Origin: Brachycybe producta
Lineage: Eukaryota > Arthropoda > Diplopoda > Playtdesmida > Andrognathidae
Direction of reading: 5' to 3'
Assembly (NCBI GenBank): GCA_036925085.1
Contig: JAUPFP010000131.1
Coordinates: 62,001-126,000 of the forward strand
Length of the DNA: 64,000 nt
The position numbers and the translations under genes are program-made. Of the stretch, positions 50,562 to 61,966 are shown one piece after another. Each line of letters opens with the position of its first letter. Within the stretch, counting starts at the first letter, position 1. The notes beneath the pieces are model-generated. The model did no database searches. It was not told the DNA's origin and was given only the letters and a program-made list of their open reading frames with translations.

Positions 50562-53500
50562 ATTGCACACTGGAATTGAAGACATCCCTGCATTCCTGAT
50601 TGCCCAAGGAATGCAATGCATCTAAAAGCTTCACTCTACGTCTATTAGTTCATTTGGAATTAATTTTCAAAGTTACATGTCCATGCACACGCAATGTCAA
50701 GCATAGACACTTCAATGATGTCCACTTTGAACTCGTGTCATTTTTGAACCATGCAGAGCACACAGGAATTGAAGACATTTCTGCATTCCTGAATGTCCAA
50801 GGAATGCAATGCATCTAACAGTTCCATTCTACGAAAATTATTAACAATTCTCCAAAAATTAAATTCTTCTATGAGTACCCCCCTTGGAAGTTTTTCAAAA
50901 AACGGCCAAAAATGAAAGTAACTGGTGTAATTTTTGAAGCATGCATTGCACACTGGAATTGAAGACATCCCTGCATTCCTGATTGCCCAAGGAATGCAAT
51001 GCATCTAAAAGCTTCACTCTACGTCTATTAGTTCATTTGGAATTAATTTTCAAAGTTACATGTCCATGCACAAGCAATGTCAAGCATAGACACTTCAATG
51101 ATGTCCACTTTGAACTCGTGTCATTTTTGAACAATGCAGAGCACCCAGGAATTCAAGACATTTCTGCATTCCTGAATGTCCAAGGAATGCAAGGCATCTA
51201 ACAGTTCCATTCTACGAAAATTATTAACAATTCTCCAAAAATTAAATTCTTCCATGCGTACCCCCCTTGGAAGTTTTTCAAAAAACGGCCAAAAATGAAA
51301 GTAACTTGTGTAATTTTTGAAGCATGCATTGCACACTGGAATTGAAGACATCCCTGCATTCCTGATTGTCCAAGGAATGCAATGCATCTAAAAGCTTCAC
51401 TCTACGTCCATTAGTTCATTTGGAATTAATTTTCGAAGTTACATGTCCATGCACAAGCAATGTCAAGCATAGACACTTCAATGATGTCCACTTTGAACTG
51501 GTGTCATTTTTGAACCATGCAGAGCACACAGGAATTGAAGACATTTCTGCATTCCTGAATGTCCAAGGAATGCAATGCATCTAACAGTTCCATTCTACGA
51601 AAATTATGAACAATTCTCCAAAAATTAAATTCTTCCATGCGTACCCCCCTTGGAAGTTTTTCAAAAAACGGCCAAAAATGAAAGTAACTGGTGTAATTTT
51701 TGAAGCATGCATTGCACACTGGAATTGAAGACATCCCTGCATTCCTGATTGCCCAAGGAATGCAATGCATCTAAAAGCTTCACTCTACGTCTATTAGTTC
51801 ATTTGGAATTAATTTTCAAAGTTACATGTACATGCACAAGCAATGTCAAGCATAGACACTTCAATGATGTCCACTTTGAACTCGTGTCATTTTTGAACCA
51901 TGCAGAGCACACAGGAATTGAAGACATTTCTGCATTCCTGAATGTCCAAGGAATGCAATGCATCTAACAGTTCCATTCTACGAAAATTATTAACAATTCT
52001 CCAAAAATTAAATTCTTCCATGAGTACCCCCCTTGGAAGTTTTTCAAAAAATGGCCAAAAATGAAAGTAACTGGTGTAATTTTTGAAGCATGCATTGCAC
52101 ACTGGAATTGAAGACATCCCTGCATTCCTGATTGCCCAAGGAATGCAATGCATCTAAAAGCTTCACTCTACGTCTATTAGTTCATTTGGAATTAATTTTC
52201 AAAGTTACATGTCCATGCACAAGCAATGTCAAGCATAGACACTTCAATGATGTCCACTTTGAACTCGTGTCATTTTTGAACCATGCAGAGCACACAGGAA
52301 TTGAAGACATTTCTGCATTCCTGAATGTCCAAGGAATGCAATGCATCTAACAGTTCCATTCTACGAAAATTATTAACAATTCTCCAAAAATTAAATTCTT
52401 CCATGAGTACCCCCCTTGGAAGTTTTTCAAAAAACGGCCAAAAATGAAAGTAACTGGTGTAATTTTTGAAGCATGCATTGCACACTGGAATTGAAGACAT
52501 CCCTGCATTCCTGATTGCCCAAGGAATGCAATGCATCTAAAAGCTTCACTCTACGTCTATTAGTTCATTTGGAATTAATTTTCAAAGTTACATGTCCATG
52601 CACAAGCAATGTCAAGCATAGACACTTCAATGATGTCCACTTTGAACTCGTGTCATTTTTGAACCATGCAGAGCACACATTAATTGAAGACATTTCTGCA
52701 TTCCTGAATGTCCAAGGAATGCAATGCATCTAACAGTTCCATTCTACGAAAATTATTAACAATTCTCCAAAAATTAAATTCTTCCATGAGTACCCCCCTT
52801 GGAAGTTTTTCAAAAAACGGCCAAAAATGAAAGTAACTGGTGTAATTTTTGAAGCATGCATTGCACACTGGAATTGAAGACATCCCTGCATTCCTGATTG
52901 CCCAAGGAATGCAATGCATCTAAAAGCTTCACTCTACGTCTATTAGTTCATTTGGAATTAATTTTCAAAGTTACATGTCCATGCACAAGCAATGTCAAGC
53001 ATAGACACTTTAATGATGTCCACTTTGAACTCGTGTCATTTTTGAACCATGCAGAGCACACAGGAATTGAAGACATTTCTGCATTCCTGAATGTCCAAGG
53101 AATGCAATGCATCTAACAGTTCCATTCTACGAAAATTATTAACAATTCTCCAAAAATTAAATTCTTCCATGAGTACCCCCCTTGGAAGTTTTTCAAAAAA
53201 CGGCCAAAAATGAAAGTAACTGGTGTAATTTTTGAAGCATGCATTGCACACTGGAATTGAAGACATCCCTGCATTCCTGATTGCCCAAGGAATGCAATGC
53301 ATCTAAAAGCTTCACTCTACGTCTATTAGTTCATTTGGAATTAATTTTCAAAGTTACATGTCCATGCACAAGCAATGTCAAGCATAGACACTTCAATGAT
53401 GTCCACTTTGAACTCGTGTCATTTTTGAACCATGCAGAGCACACATTAATTGAAGACATTTCTGCATTCCTGAATGTCCAAGGAATGCAATGCATCTAAC

Positions 53501-54007
53501 AGTTCCATTCTACGAAAATTATTAACAATTCTCCAAAAATTAAATTCTTCCATGAGTACCCCCCTTGGAAGTTTTTCAAAAAACGGCCAAAAATGAAAGT
53601 AACTGGTGTAATTTTTGAAGCATGCATTGCACACTGGAATTGAAGACATCCCTGCATTCCTGATTGCCCAAGGAATGCAATGCATCTAAAAGCTTCACTC
53701 TACGTCTATTAGTTCATTTGGAATTAATTTTCAAAGTTACATGTCCATGCACAAGCAATGTCAAGCATAGACACTTCAATGATGTCCACTTTGAACTCGT
53801 GTCATTTTTGAACCATGCAGAGCACACAGGAATTGAAGACATTTCTGCATTCCTGAATGTCCAAGGAATGCAATGCATCTAACAGTTCCATTCTACGAAA
53901 ATTATTAACAATTCTCCAAAAATGAAATTCTTCCATGATACCCCCCTTGGAAGTTTTTCAAAAAACGGCCAAAAATGAAAGTAACTGGTGTAATTTTTGA
54001 AGCATGC
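50562..54007 (+). repeat. Nine-unit segment, units 133-141 (paired with 54008-57836)
   Basis: Markers in order are: CTTCTATGAG; a strongly changed unit with AACAATGC, GCACCCAGG, ATTCAAG, GCAAGGC and CATGCGTAC; a B head with TCGAAGTTACATG and ATTATGAAC; TGTACATGC with AAATGGCC; and CACATTAATTG in alternate units 138 and 140. The segment ends with CCATGATACC, a one-base deletion in unit 141. All recur in the next segment. Units 138-141 are also a local dimer by the CACATTAATTG marker. Confidence 0.9.
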
Positions 54008-57000
54008 ATTGCACACTGGAATTGAAGACATCCCTGCATTCCTGATTGCCCAAGGAATGCAATGCATCTAAAAGCTTCACTCTACGTCTATTAGTTCATT
54101 TGGAATTAATTTTCAAAGTTACATGTCCATGCACAAGCAATGTCAAGCATAGACACTTCAATAATGTCCACTTTGAACTCGTGTCATTTTTGAACCATGC
54201 AGAGCACACAGGAATTGAAGACATTTCTGCATTCCTGAATGTCCAAGGAATGCAATGCATCTAACAGTTCCATTCTACGAAAATTATTAACAATTCTCCA
54301 AAAATTAAATTCTTCTATGAGTACCCCCCTTGGAAGTTTTTCAAAAAACGGCCAAAAATGAAAGTAACTGGTGTAATTTTTGAAGCATGCATTGCACACT
54401 GGAATTGAAGACATCCCTGCATTCCTGATTGCCCAAGGAATGCAATGCATCTAAAAGCTTCACTCTACGTCTATTAGTTCATTTGGAATTAATTTTCAAA
54501 GTTACATGTCCATGCACAAGCAATGTCAAGCATAGACACTTCAATGATGTCCACTTTGAACTCGTGTCATTTTTGAACAATGCAGAGCACCCAGGAATTC
54601 AAGACATTTCTGCATTCCTGAATGTCCAAGGAATGCAAGGCATCTAACAGTTCCATTCTACGAAAATTATTAACAATTCTCCAAAAATTAAATTCTTCCA
54701 TGCGTACCCCCCTTGGAAGTTTTTCAAAAAACGGCCAAAAATGAAAGTAACTTGTGTAATTTTTGAAGCATGCATTGCACACTGGAATTGAAGACATCCC
54801 TGCATTCCTGATTGTCCAAGGAATGCAATGCATCTAAAAGCTTCACTCTACGTCCATTATTTCATTTGGAATTAATTTTCGAAGTTACATGTCCATGCAC
54901 AAGCAATGTCAAGCATAGACACTTCAATGATGTCCACTTTGAACTGGTGTCATTTTTGAACCATGCAGAGCACACAGGAATTGAAGACATTTCTGCATTC
55001 CTGAATGTCCAAGGAATGCAATGCATCTAACAGTTCCATTCTACGAAAATTATGAACAATTCTCCAAAAATTAAATTCTTCCATGCGTACCCCCCTTGGA
55101 AGTTTTTCAAAAAACGGCCAAAAATGAAAGTAACTGGTGTAATTTTTGAAGCATGCATTGCACACTGGAATTGAAGACATCCCTGCATTCCTGATTGCCC
55201 AAGGAATGCAATGCATCTAAAAGCTTCACTCTACGTCTATTAGTTCATTTGGAATTAATTTTCAAAGTTACATGTCCATGCACAAGCAATGTCAAGCATA
55301 GACACTTCAATGATGTCCACTTTGAACTCGTGTCATTTTTGAACCATGCAGAGCACACAGGAATTGAAGACATTTCTGCATTCCTGAATGTCCAAGGAAT
55401 GCAATGCATCTAACAGTTCCATTCTACGAAAATTATTAACAATTCTCCAAAAATTAAATTCTTCCATGAGTACCCCCCTTGGAAGTTTTTCAAAAAACGG
55501 CCAAAAATGAAAGTAACTGGTGTAATTTTTGAAGCATGCATTGCACACTGGAATTGAAGACATCCCTGCATTCCTGATTGCCCAAGGAATGCAATGCATC
55601 TAAAAGCTTCACTCTACGTCTATTAGTTCATTTGGAATTAATTTTCAAAGTTACATGTACATGCACAAGCAATGTCAAGCATAGACACTTCAATGATGTC
55701 CACTTTGAACTCGTGTCATTTTTGAACCATGCAGAGCACACAGGAATTGAAGACATTTCTGCATTCCTGAATGTCCAAGGAATGCAATGCATCTAACAGT
55801 TCCATTCTACGAAAATTATTAACAATTCTCCAAAAATTAAATTCTTCCATGAGTACCCCCCTTGGAAGTTTTTCAAAAAATGGCCAAAAATGAAAGTAAC
55901 TGGTGTAATTTTTGAAGCATGCATTGCACACTGGAATTGAAGACATCCCTGCATTCCTGATTGCCCAAGGAATGCAATGCATCTAAAAGCTTCACTCTAC
56001 GTCTATTAGTTCATTTGGAATTAATTTTCAAAGTTACATGTCCATGCACAAGCAATGTCAAGCATAGACACTTCAATGATGTCCACTTTGAACTCGTGTC
56101 ATTTTTGAACCATGCAGAGCACACAGGAATTGAAGACATTTCTGCATTCCTGAATGTCCAAGGAATGCAATGCATCTAACAGTTCCATTCTACGAAAATT
56201 ATTAACAATTCTCCAAAAATTAAATTCTTCCATGAGTACCCCCCTTGGAAGTTTTTCAAAAAACGGCCAAAAATGAAAGTAACTGGTGTAATTTTTGAAG
56301 CATGCATTGCACACTGGAATTGAAGACATCCCTGCATTCCTGATTGCCCAAGGAATGCAATGCATCTAAAAGCTTCACTCTACGTCTATTAGTTCATTTG
56401 GAATTAATTTTCAAAGTTACATGTCCATGCACAAGCAATGTCAAGCATAGACACTTCAATGATGTCCACTTTGAACTCGTGTCATTTTTGAACCATGCAG
56501 AGCACACATTAATTGAAGACATTTCTGCATTCCTGAATGTCCAAGGAATGCAATGCATCTAACAGTTCCATTCTACGAAAATTATTAACAATTCTCCAAA
56601 AATTAAATTCTTCCATGAGTACCCCCCTTGGAAGTTTTTCAAAAAACGGCCAAAAATGAAAGTAACTGGTGTAATTTTTGAAGCATGCATTGCACACTGG
56701 AATTGAAGACATTCCTGCATTCCTGATTGCCCAAGGAATGCAATGCATCTAAAAGCTTCACTCTACGTCTATTAGTTCATTTGGAATTAATTTTCAAAGT
56801 TACATGTCCATGCACAAGCAATGTCAAGCATAGACACTTCAATGATGTCCACTTTGAACTCGTGTCATTTTTGAACCATGCAGAGCACACAGGAATTGAA
56901 GACATTTCTGCATTCCTGAATGTCCAAGGAATGCAATGCATCTAACAGTTCCATTCTACGAAAATTATTAACAATTCTCCAAAAATTAAATTCTTCCATG

Positions 57001-57836
57001 AGTACCCCCCTTGGAAGTTTTTCAAAAAACGGCCAAAAATGAAAGTAACTGGTGTAATTTTTGAAGCATGCATTGCACACTGGAATTGAAGACATCCCTG
57101 CATTCCTGATTGCCCAAGGAATGCAATGCATCTAAAAGCTTCACTCTACGTCTATTAGTTCATTTGGAATTAATTTTCAAAGTTACATGTCCATGCACAA
57201 GCAATGTCAAGCATAGACACTTCAATGATGTCCACTTTGAACTCGTGTCATTTTTGAACCATGCAGAGCACACATTAATTGAAGACATTTCTGCATTCCT
57301 GAATGTCCAAGGAATGCAATGCATCTAACAGTTCCATTCTACGAAAATTATTAACAATTCTCCAAAAATTAAATTCTTCCATGAGTACCCCCCTTGGAAG
57401 TTTTTCAAAAAACGGCCAAAAATGAAAGTAACTGGTGTAATTTTTGAAGCATGCATTGCACACTGGAATTGAAGACATCCCTGCATTCCTGATTGCCCAA
57501 GGAATGCAATGCATCTAAAAGCTTCACTCTACGTCTATTAGTTCATTTGTAATTAATTTTCAAAGTTACATGTCCATGCACAAGCAATGTCAAGCATAGA
57601 CACTTCAATGATGTCCACTTTGAACTCGTGTCATTTTTGAACCATGCAGAGCACACAGGAATTGAAGACATTTCTGCATTCCTGAATGTCCAAGGAATGC
57701 AATGCATCTAACAGTTCCATTCTACGAAAATTATTAACAATTCTCCAAAAATGAAATTCTTCCATGATACCCCCCTTGGAAGTTTTTCAAAAAACGGCCA
57801 AAAATGAAAGTAACTGGTGTAATTTTTGAAGCATGC
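54008..57836 (+). repeat. Ten-unit segment, units 142-151 (copy of 50562-54007 plus one unit)
   Basis: It repeats every rare marker of the preceding segment in order, directly adjacent to it. The offset is 3446 bp up to the B head of unit 144 and 3829 bp from unit 146 on, so unit 145 (55157-55539, plain family A) has no counterpart in the first segment. Either it was inserted here or lost there by unequal exchange of exactly one unit. Private differences are ATAATGTCC in unit 142, TATTTCATTTGG in unit 144 and TTTGTAATTAA in unit 151. Confidence 0.9.
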
Positions 57837-58901
57837 ATTGCACACTGGAATTGAAGACATCCCTGCATTCCTGATTGCCCAAGGAATGCAATGCATCTAA
57901 AAGCTTCACTCTACGTCTATTAGTTCATTTGGAATTAATTTTCAAAGTTACATGTCCATGCACAAGCAATGTCAAGCATAGACACTTCAATGATGTCCAC
58001 TTTGAACTCGTGTCATTTTTGAACCATGCAGAGCACACAGGAATTGAAGACATTTCTGCATTCCTGAATGTCCAAGGAATGCAATGCATCTAACAGTTCC
58101 ATTCTACGAAAATTATTAACAATTCTCCAAAAATTAAATTCTTCCATGAGTACCCCCCTTGGAAGTTTTTCAAAAAACGGCCAAAAATGAAAGTAACTTG
58201 TGTAATTTTTGAAGCATGCATTGCACACTGGAATTGAAGACATCCCTGCATTCCTGATTGTCCAAGGAATGCAATGCTTCTAAAAGCTTCACTCTATGTC
58301 CATTAGTTCATTTGGAATTAATTTTCGAAGTTACATGTCCATGCACAAGCAATGTCATGCATAGACACTTCAATGATGTCCACTTTGAACTCGTGTCATT
58401 TTTGAACCATGCAGAGCACACATGAATTGAAGACATTTCTGCATTCCTGAATGTCCAAGGAATGCAATGCATCTAACAGTTCTATTCTACGAAAATTATT
58501 AACAATTCTCCAAAAATTAAATTCTTCCATGAGTACCCCCCTTGGAAGTATTTCAAAAAACGGCCAAAAATGAAAGTAACTGGTGTAATTTGTGAAGCAT
58601 GAATTGCACACTGGAATTGAAGACATCCCTGCATTCCTGATTGTCCAAGGAATGCAATGCATCTAAAAGCTTCACTCTATGTCCATTAGTTCATTTGGAA
58701 TTAATTTTCGAAGTTACATGTCCATGCACAAGCAATGTCAAGCATAGACACTTCAATGATGTCCACTTTGAACTCGTGTCATTTTTGAACCATGCAGAGC
58801 ACACAGGAATTGAAGACATTTCTGCATTCCTGAATGTCCAAGGAATGCAATGCATCTAACAGTTCCATTCTACGAAAATTATTAACAATTCTCCAAAAAT
58901 G
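57837..58901 (+). repeat. Units 152-154, the most diverged units
   Basis: Unit 153 (58220-58602) alone has GCTTCTAAAAG, GTCATGC, CACATGAATTG, AGTTCTATTC, GGAAGTATTTC, TTTGTGAAGC and CATGAATTGC, more changes than any other unit. Units 153 and 154 both start with B heads of an intermediate kind, TATGTCC with TCGAAGTTACATG. This may be an older, less homogenised patch or the approach to an array margin outside the window. Confidence 0.8.
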
Positions 58902-60935
58902 AAATTCTTCCATGAGTACCCCCATTGGAAGTTTTTCAAAAAACGGCCAAAAATGAAAGTAACTGGTGTAATTTTTGAAGCATGCATTGCACACTGGAAT
59001 TGAAGACATCCCTGCATTCCTGATTGTCCAAGGAATGCAATGCATCTAAAAGCTTCACTCTACGTCCATTAGTTCATTTGGAATTAATTTTCGAAGTTAC
59101 ATGTCCATGCACAAGCTATGTCAAGCATAGACACCTCAATGATGTCCACTTTGAACTGGTGTCATTTTTGAACCATGCAGAACACACAGGAATTGAAGAC
59201 ATTTCTGCATTCCTGAATGTCCAAGGAATGCAATGCATCTAACAGTTCCATTCTACGAAAATTATGAACAATTCTCCAAAAATTAAATTCTTCCATGAGT
59301 ACCCCCCTTGGAAGTTTTTCAAAAAACGGCCAAAAATGAAAGTAACTGGTGTAATTTTTGAAGCATGCATTGCACACTGGAATTGAAGACAACCCTGCAT
59401 TCCTGATTGTCCAAAGAATGCAATGCATCTAAAAGCTTAACTCTACGTCCATTAGTTCATTTGGAATTAATTTTCGAAGTCACATGTCCATGCACAAGCA
59501 ATTTCAAGCATAGACACTTCAATGATGTCCACTTTGAACTGGTGTCATTTTTGAACCATGCAGAGCACACCGGAATTGAAGACATTTCTGCATTCCTGAA
59601 TGTCCAAGGAATGCAATGCATCTAACAGTTCCATTCTTCAAAAATTATTAACAATTCTCCAAAAATGAAACTCTTCCATGAGTACCCCCCTTGGAAGTTT
59701 TTCAAAAAACGGCCAAAAATGAAAGTAACTGGTGTAATTTTTGAAGCATGCATTGCACACTGGAATTAAAGACATCCCTGCATTCCTGATTGCCCAAGGA
59801 ATGCAATGCATCTAAAAGCTTCACTCTAAGTCTATTAGTTCATTTGGAATTAATTTTCAAAGTTACATGTCCATGCACAAGCAATGTCAAGCATAGACAC
59901 TTCAATGATGTCCACTTTGAACTCGTGTCATTTTTGAACCATGCAGAGCACACAGGAATTGAAGACATTTCTGCATTCCTGAATGTCCAAGGAATGCAAT
60001 GCATCTAACAGTTCCATTCTACGAAAATTATTAACAATTCTCCAAAAATTAAATTCTTCCATGAGTACCCCCCTTGGAAGTTTTTCAAAAAACGGCCAAA
60101 AATGAAAGTAACTGGTGTAATTTTTGAAGCATGCATTGCACACTGGAATTGAAGACATCCCTGCATTCCTGATTGCCCAAGGAATGCAATGCATCTAAAA
60201 GCTTCACTCTACGTCTATTAGTTCATTTGGAATTAATTTTCAAAGTTACATGTACATGCACAAGCAATGTCAAGCATAGACACTTCAATGATGTCCACTT
60301 TGAACTCGTGTCATTTTTGAACCATGCAGAGCACACAGGAATTGAAGACATTTCTGCATTCCTGAATGTCCAAGGAATGCAATGCATCTAACTGTTCCAT
60401 TCTACGAAAATTATAACAATTCTCCAAAAATTAAATTCTTCCATGAGTACCCCCCTTGGAAGTTTTTCAAAAAACGGCCAAAAATGAAAGTAACTGGTGT
60501 AATTTTTGAAGCATGCATTGCACACTGGAATTGAAGACATCCCTGCATTCCTGATTGCCAAAGGAATGCAATGCATCTAAAAGCTTCACTCTACGTCTAT
60601 TAGTTCATTTGGAATTAATTTTCAAAGTTACATGTACATGCACAAGCAATGTCAAGCATAGACACTTCAATGATGTCCACTTTGAACTCGTGTCATTTTT
60701 GAACCATGCAGAGCACACAGGAATTGAAGACATTTCTGCATTCCTGAATGTCCAAGGAATGCAATGCATCTAACAGTTCCATTCTACGAAAATTATTAAC
60801 AATTCTCCAAAAATTAAATTCTTCCATGAGTACCCCCCTTGGAAGTTTTTCAAAAAAACGGCCAAAAATGAAAGTAACTGGTGTAATTTTTGAAGCATGC
60901 ATTGCACACTAGAATTGAAGACATCCCTGCATTCC
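58902..60935 (+). repeat. Segmental copy, units 154-160 (paired with 61967-64000)
   Basis: Shared rare markers at an offset of 3065 bp (eight units plus one base) are CCCCCATTGG, CAAGCTATG with CACCTCAATG, GACAACCCTGC, AAGCTTAACTC, CAATTTCAAGC, CACCGGAATTG, ATTCTTCAAAAATT, ACTCTTCC, GGAATTAAAG, CTCTAAGTC, AACTGTTCC, TTGCCAAAGG and CACTAGAATTG. Differences are a one-base deletion (TTATAACAA) in unit 158 and a seven-A run in unit 159, both only in this copy. The preceding TGAAATTC at 58901 is TTAAATTC in the other copy and sets the left limit. Confidence 0.92.
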
Positions 60936-61966
60936 TGATTGCCCAAGGAATGCAATGCATCTAAAAGCTTCACTCTACGTCTATTAGTTCATTTGGAATT
61001 AATTTTCAAAGTTACATGTACATGCACAAGCAATGTCAAGCATAGACACTTCAATGATGTCCACTTTGAACTCGTGTCATTTTTGAACCATGCAGAGCAC
61101 ACAGGAATTGAAGACATTTCTGCATTCCTGAATGTCCAAGGAATGCAATGCATCTAACAGTTCCATTCTACGAAAATTATTAACAATTCTCCAAAAATTA
61201 AATTCTTCCATGAGTACCCCCCTTGGAAGTTTTTCAAAAAACGGCCAAAAATGAAAGTAACTGGTGTAATTTTTGAAGCATGCATTGCACACTGGAATTG
61301 AAGACATCCCTGCATTCCTGATTGCCCAAGGAATGCAATGCATCTAAAAGCTTCACTCTACGTCTATTAGTTCATTTGGAATTAATTTTCAAAGTTACAT
61401 GTACATGCACAAGCAATGTCAAGCATAGACACTTCAATGATGTCCACTTTGAACTCGTGTCATTTTTGAACCATGCAGAGCACACAGGAATTGAAGACAT
61501 TTCTGCATTCCTGAATGTCCAAGGAATGCAATGCATCTAACAGTTCCATTCTACGAAAATTATTAACAATTCTCCAAAAATTAAATTCTTCCATGAGTAC
61601 CCCCCCTTGGAAGTTTTTCAAAAAATGGCCAAAAATGAAAGTAACTGGTGTAATTTTTGAAGCATGCATTGCACACTGGAATTGAAGACATCCCTGCATT
61701 CCTGATTGCCCAAGGAATGCAATGCATCTAAAAGCTTCACTCTACGTCTATTAGTTCATTTGGAATTAATTTTCAAAGTTACATGTCCATGCACAAGCAA
61801 TGTCAAGCATAGACACTTCAATGATGTCCACTTTGAACTCGTGTCATTTTTGAACCATGCAGAGCACACAGGAATTGAAGACATTTCTGCATTCCTGAAT
61901 GTCCAAGGAATGCAATGCATCTAACAGTTTCATTCTACGAAAATTATTAACAATTCTCCAAAAATT
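60936..61966 (+). repeat. Most of units 160-161 and the start of unit 162
   Basis: Units 160 and 161 carry TGTACATGC; unit 161 also has a seven-C run and AAATGGCC, as seen in units 136 and 146 but not otherwise nearby. Unit 162 returns to plain family A before the second segmental copy begins. Confidence 0.82.
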
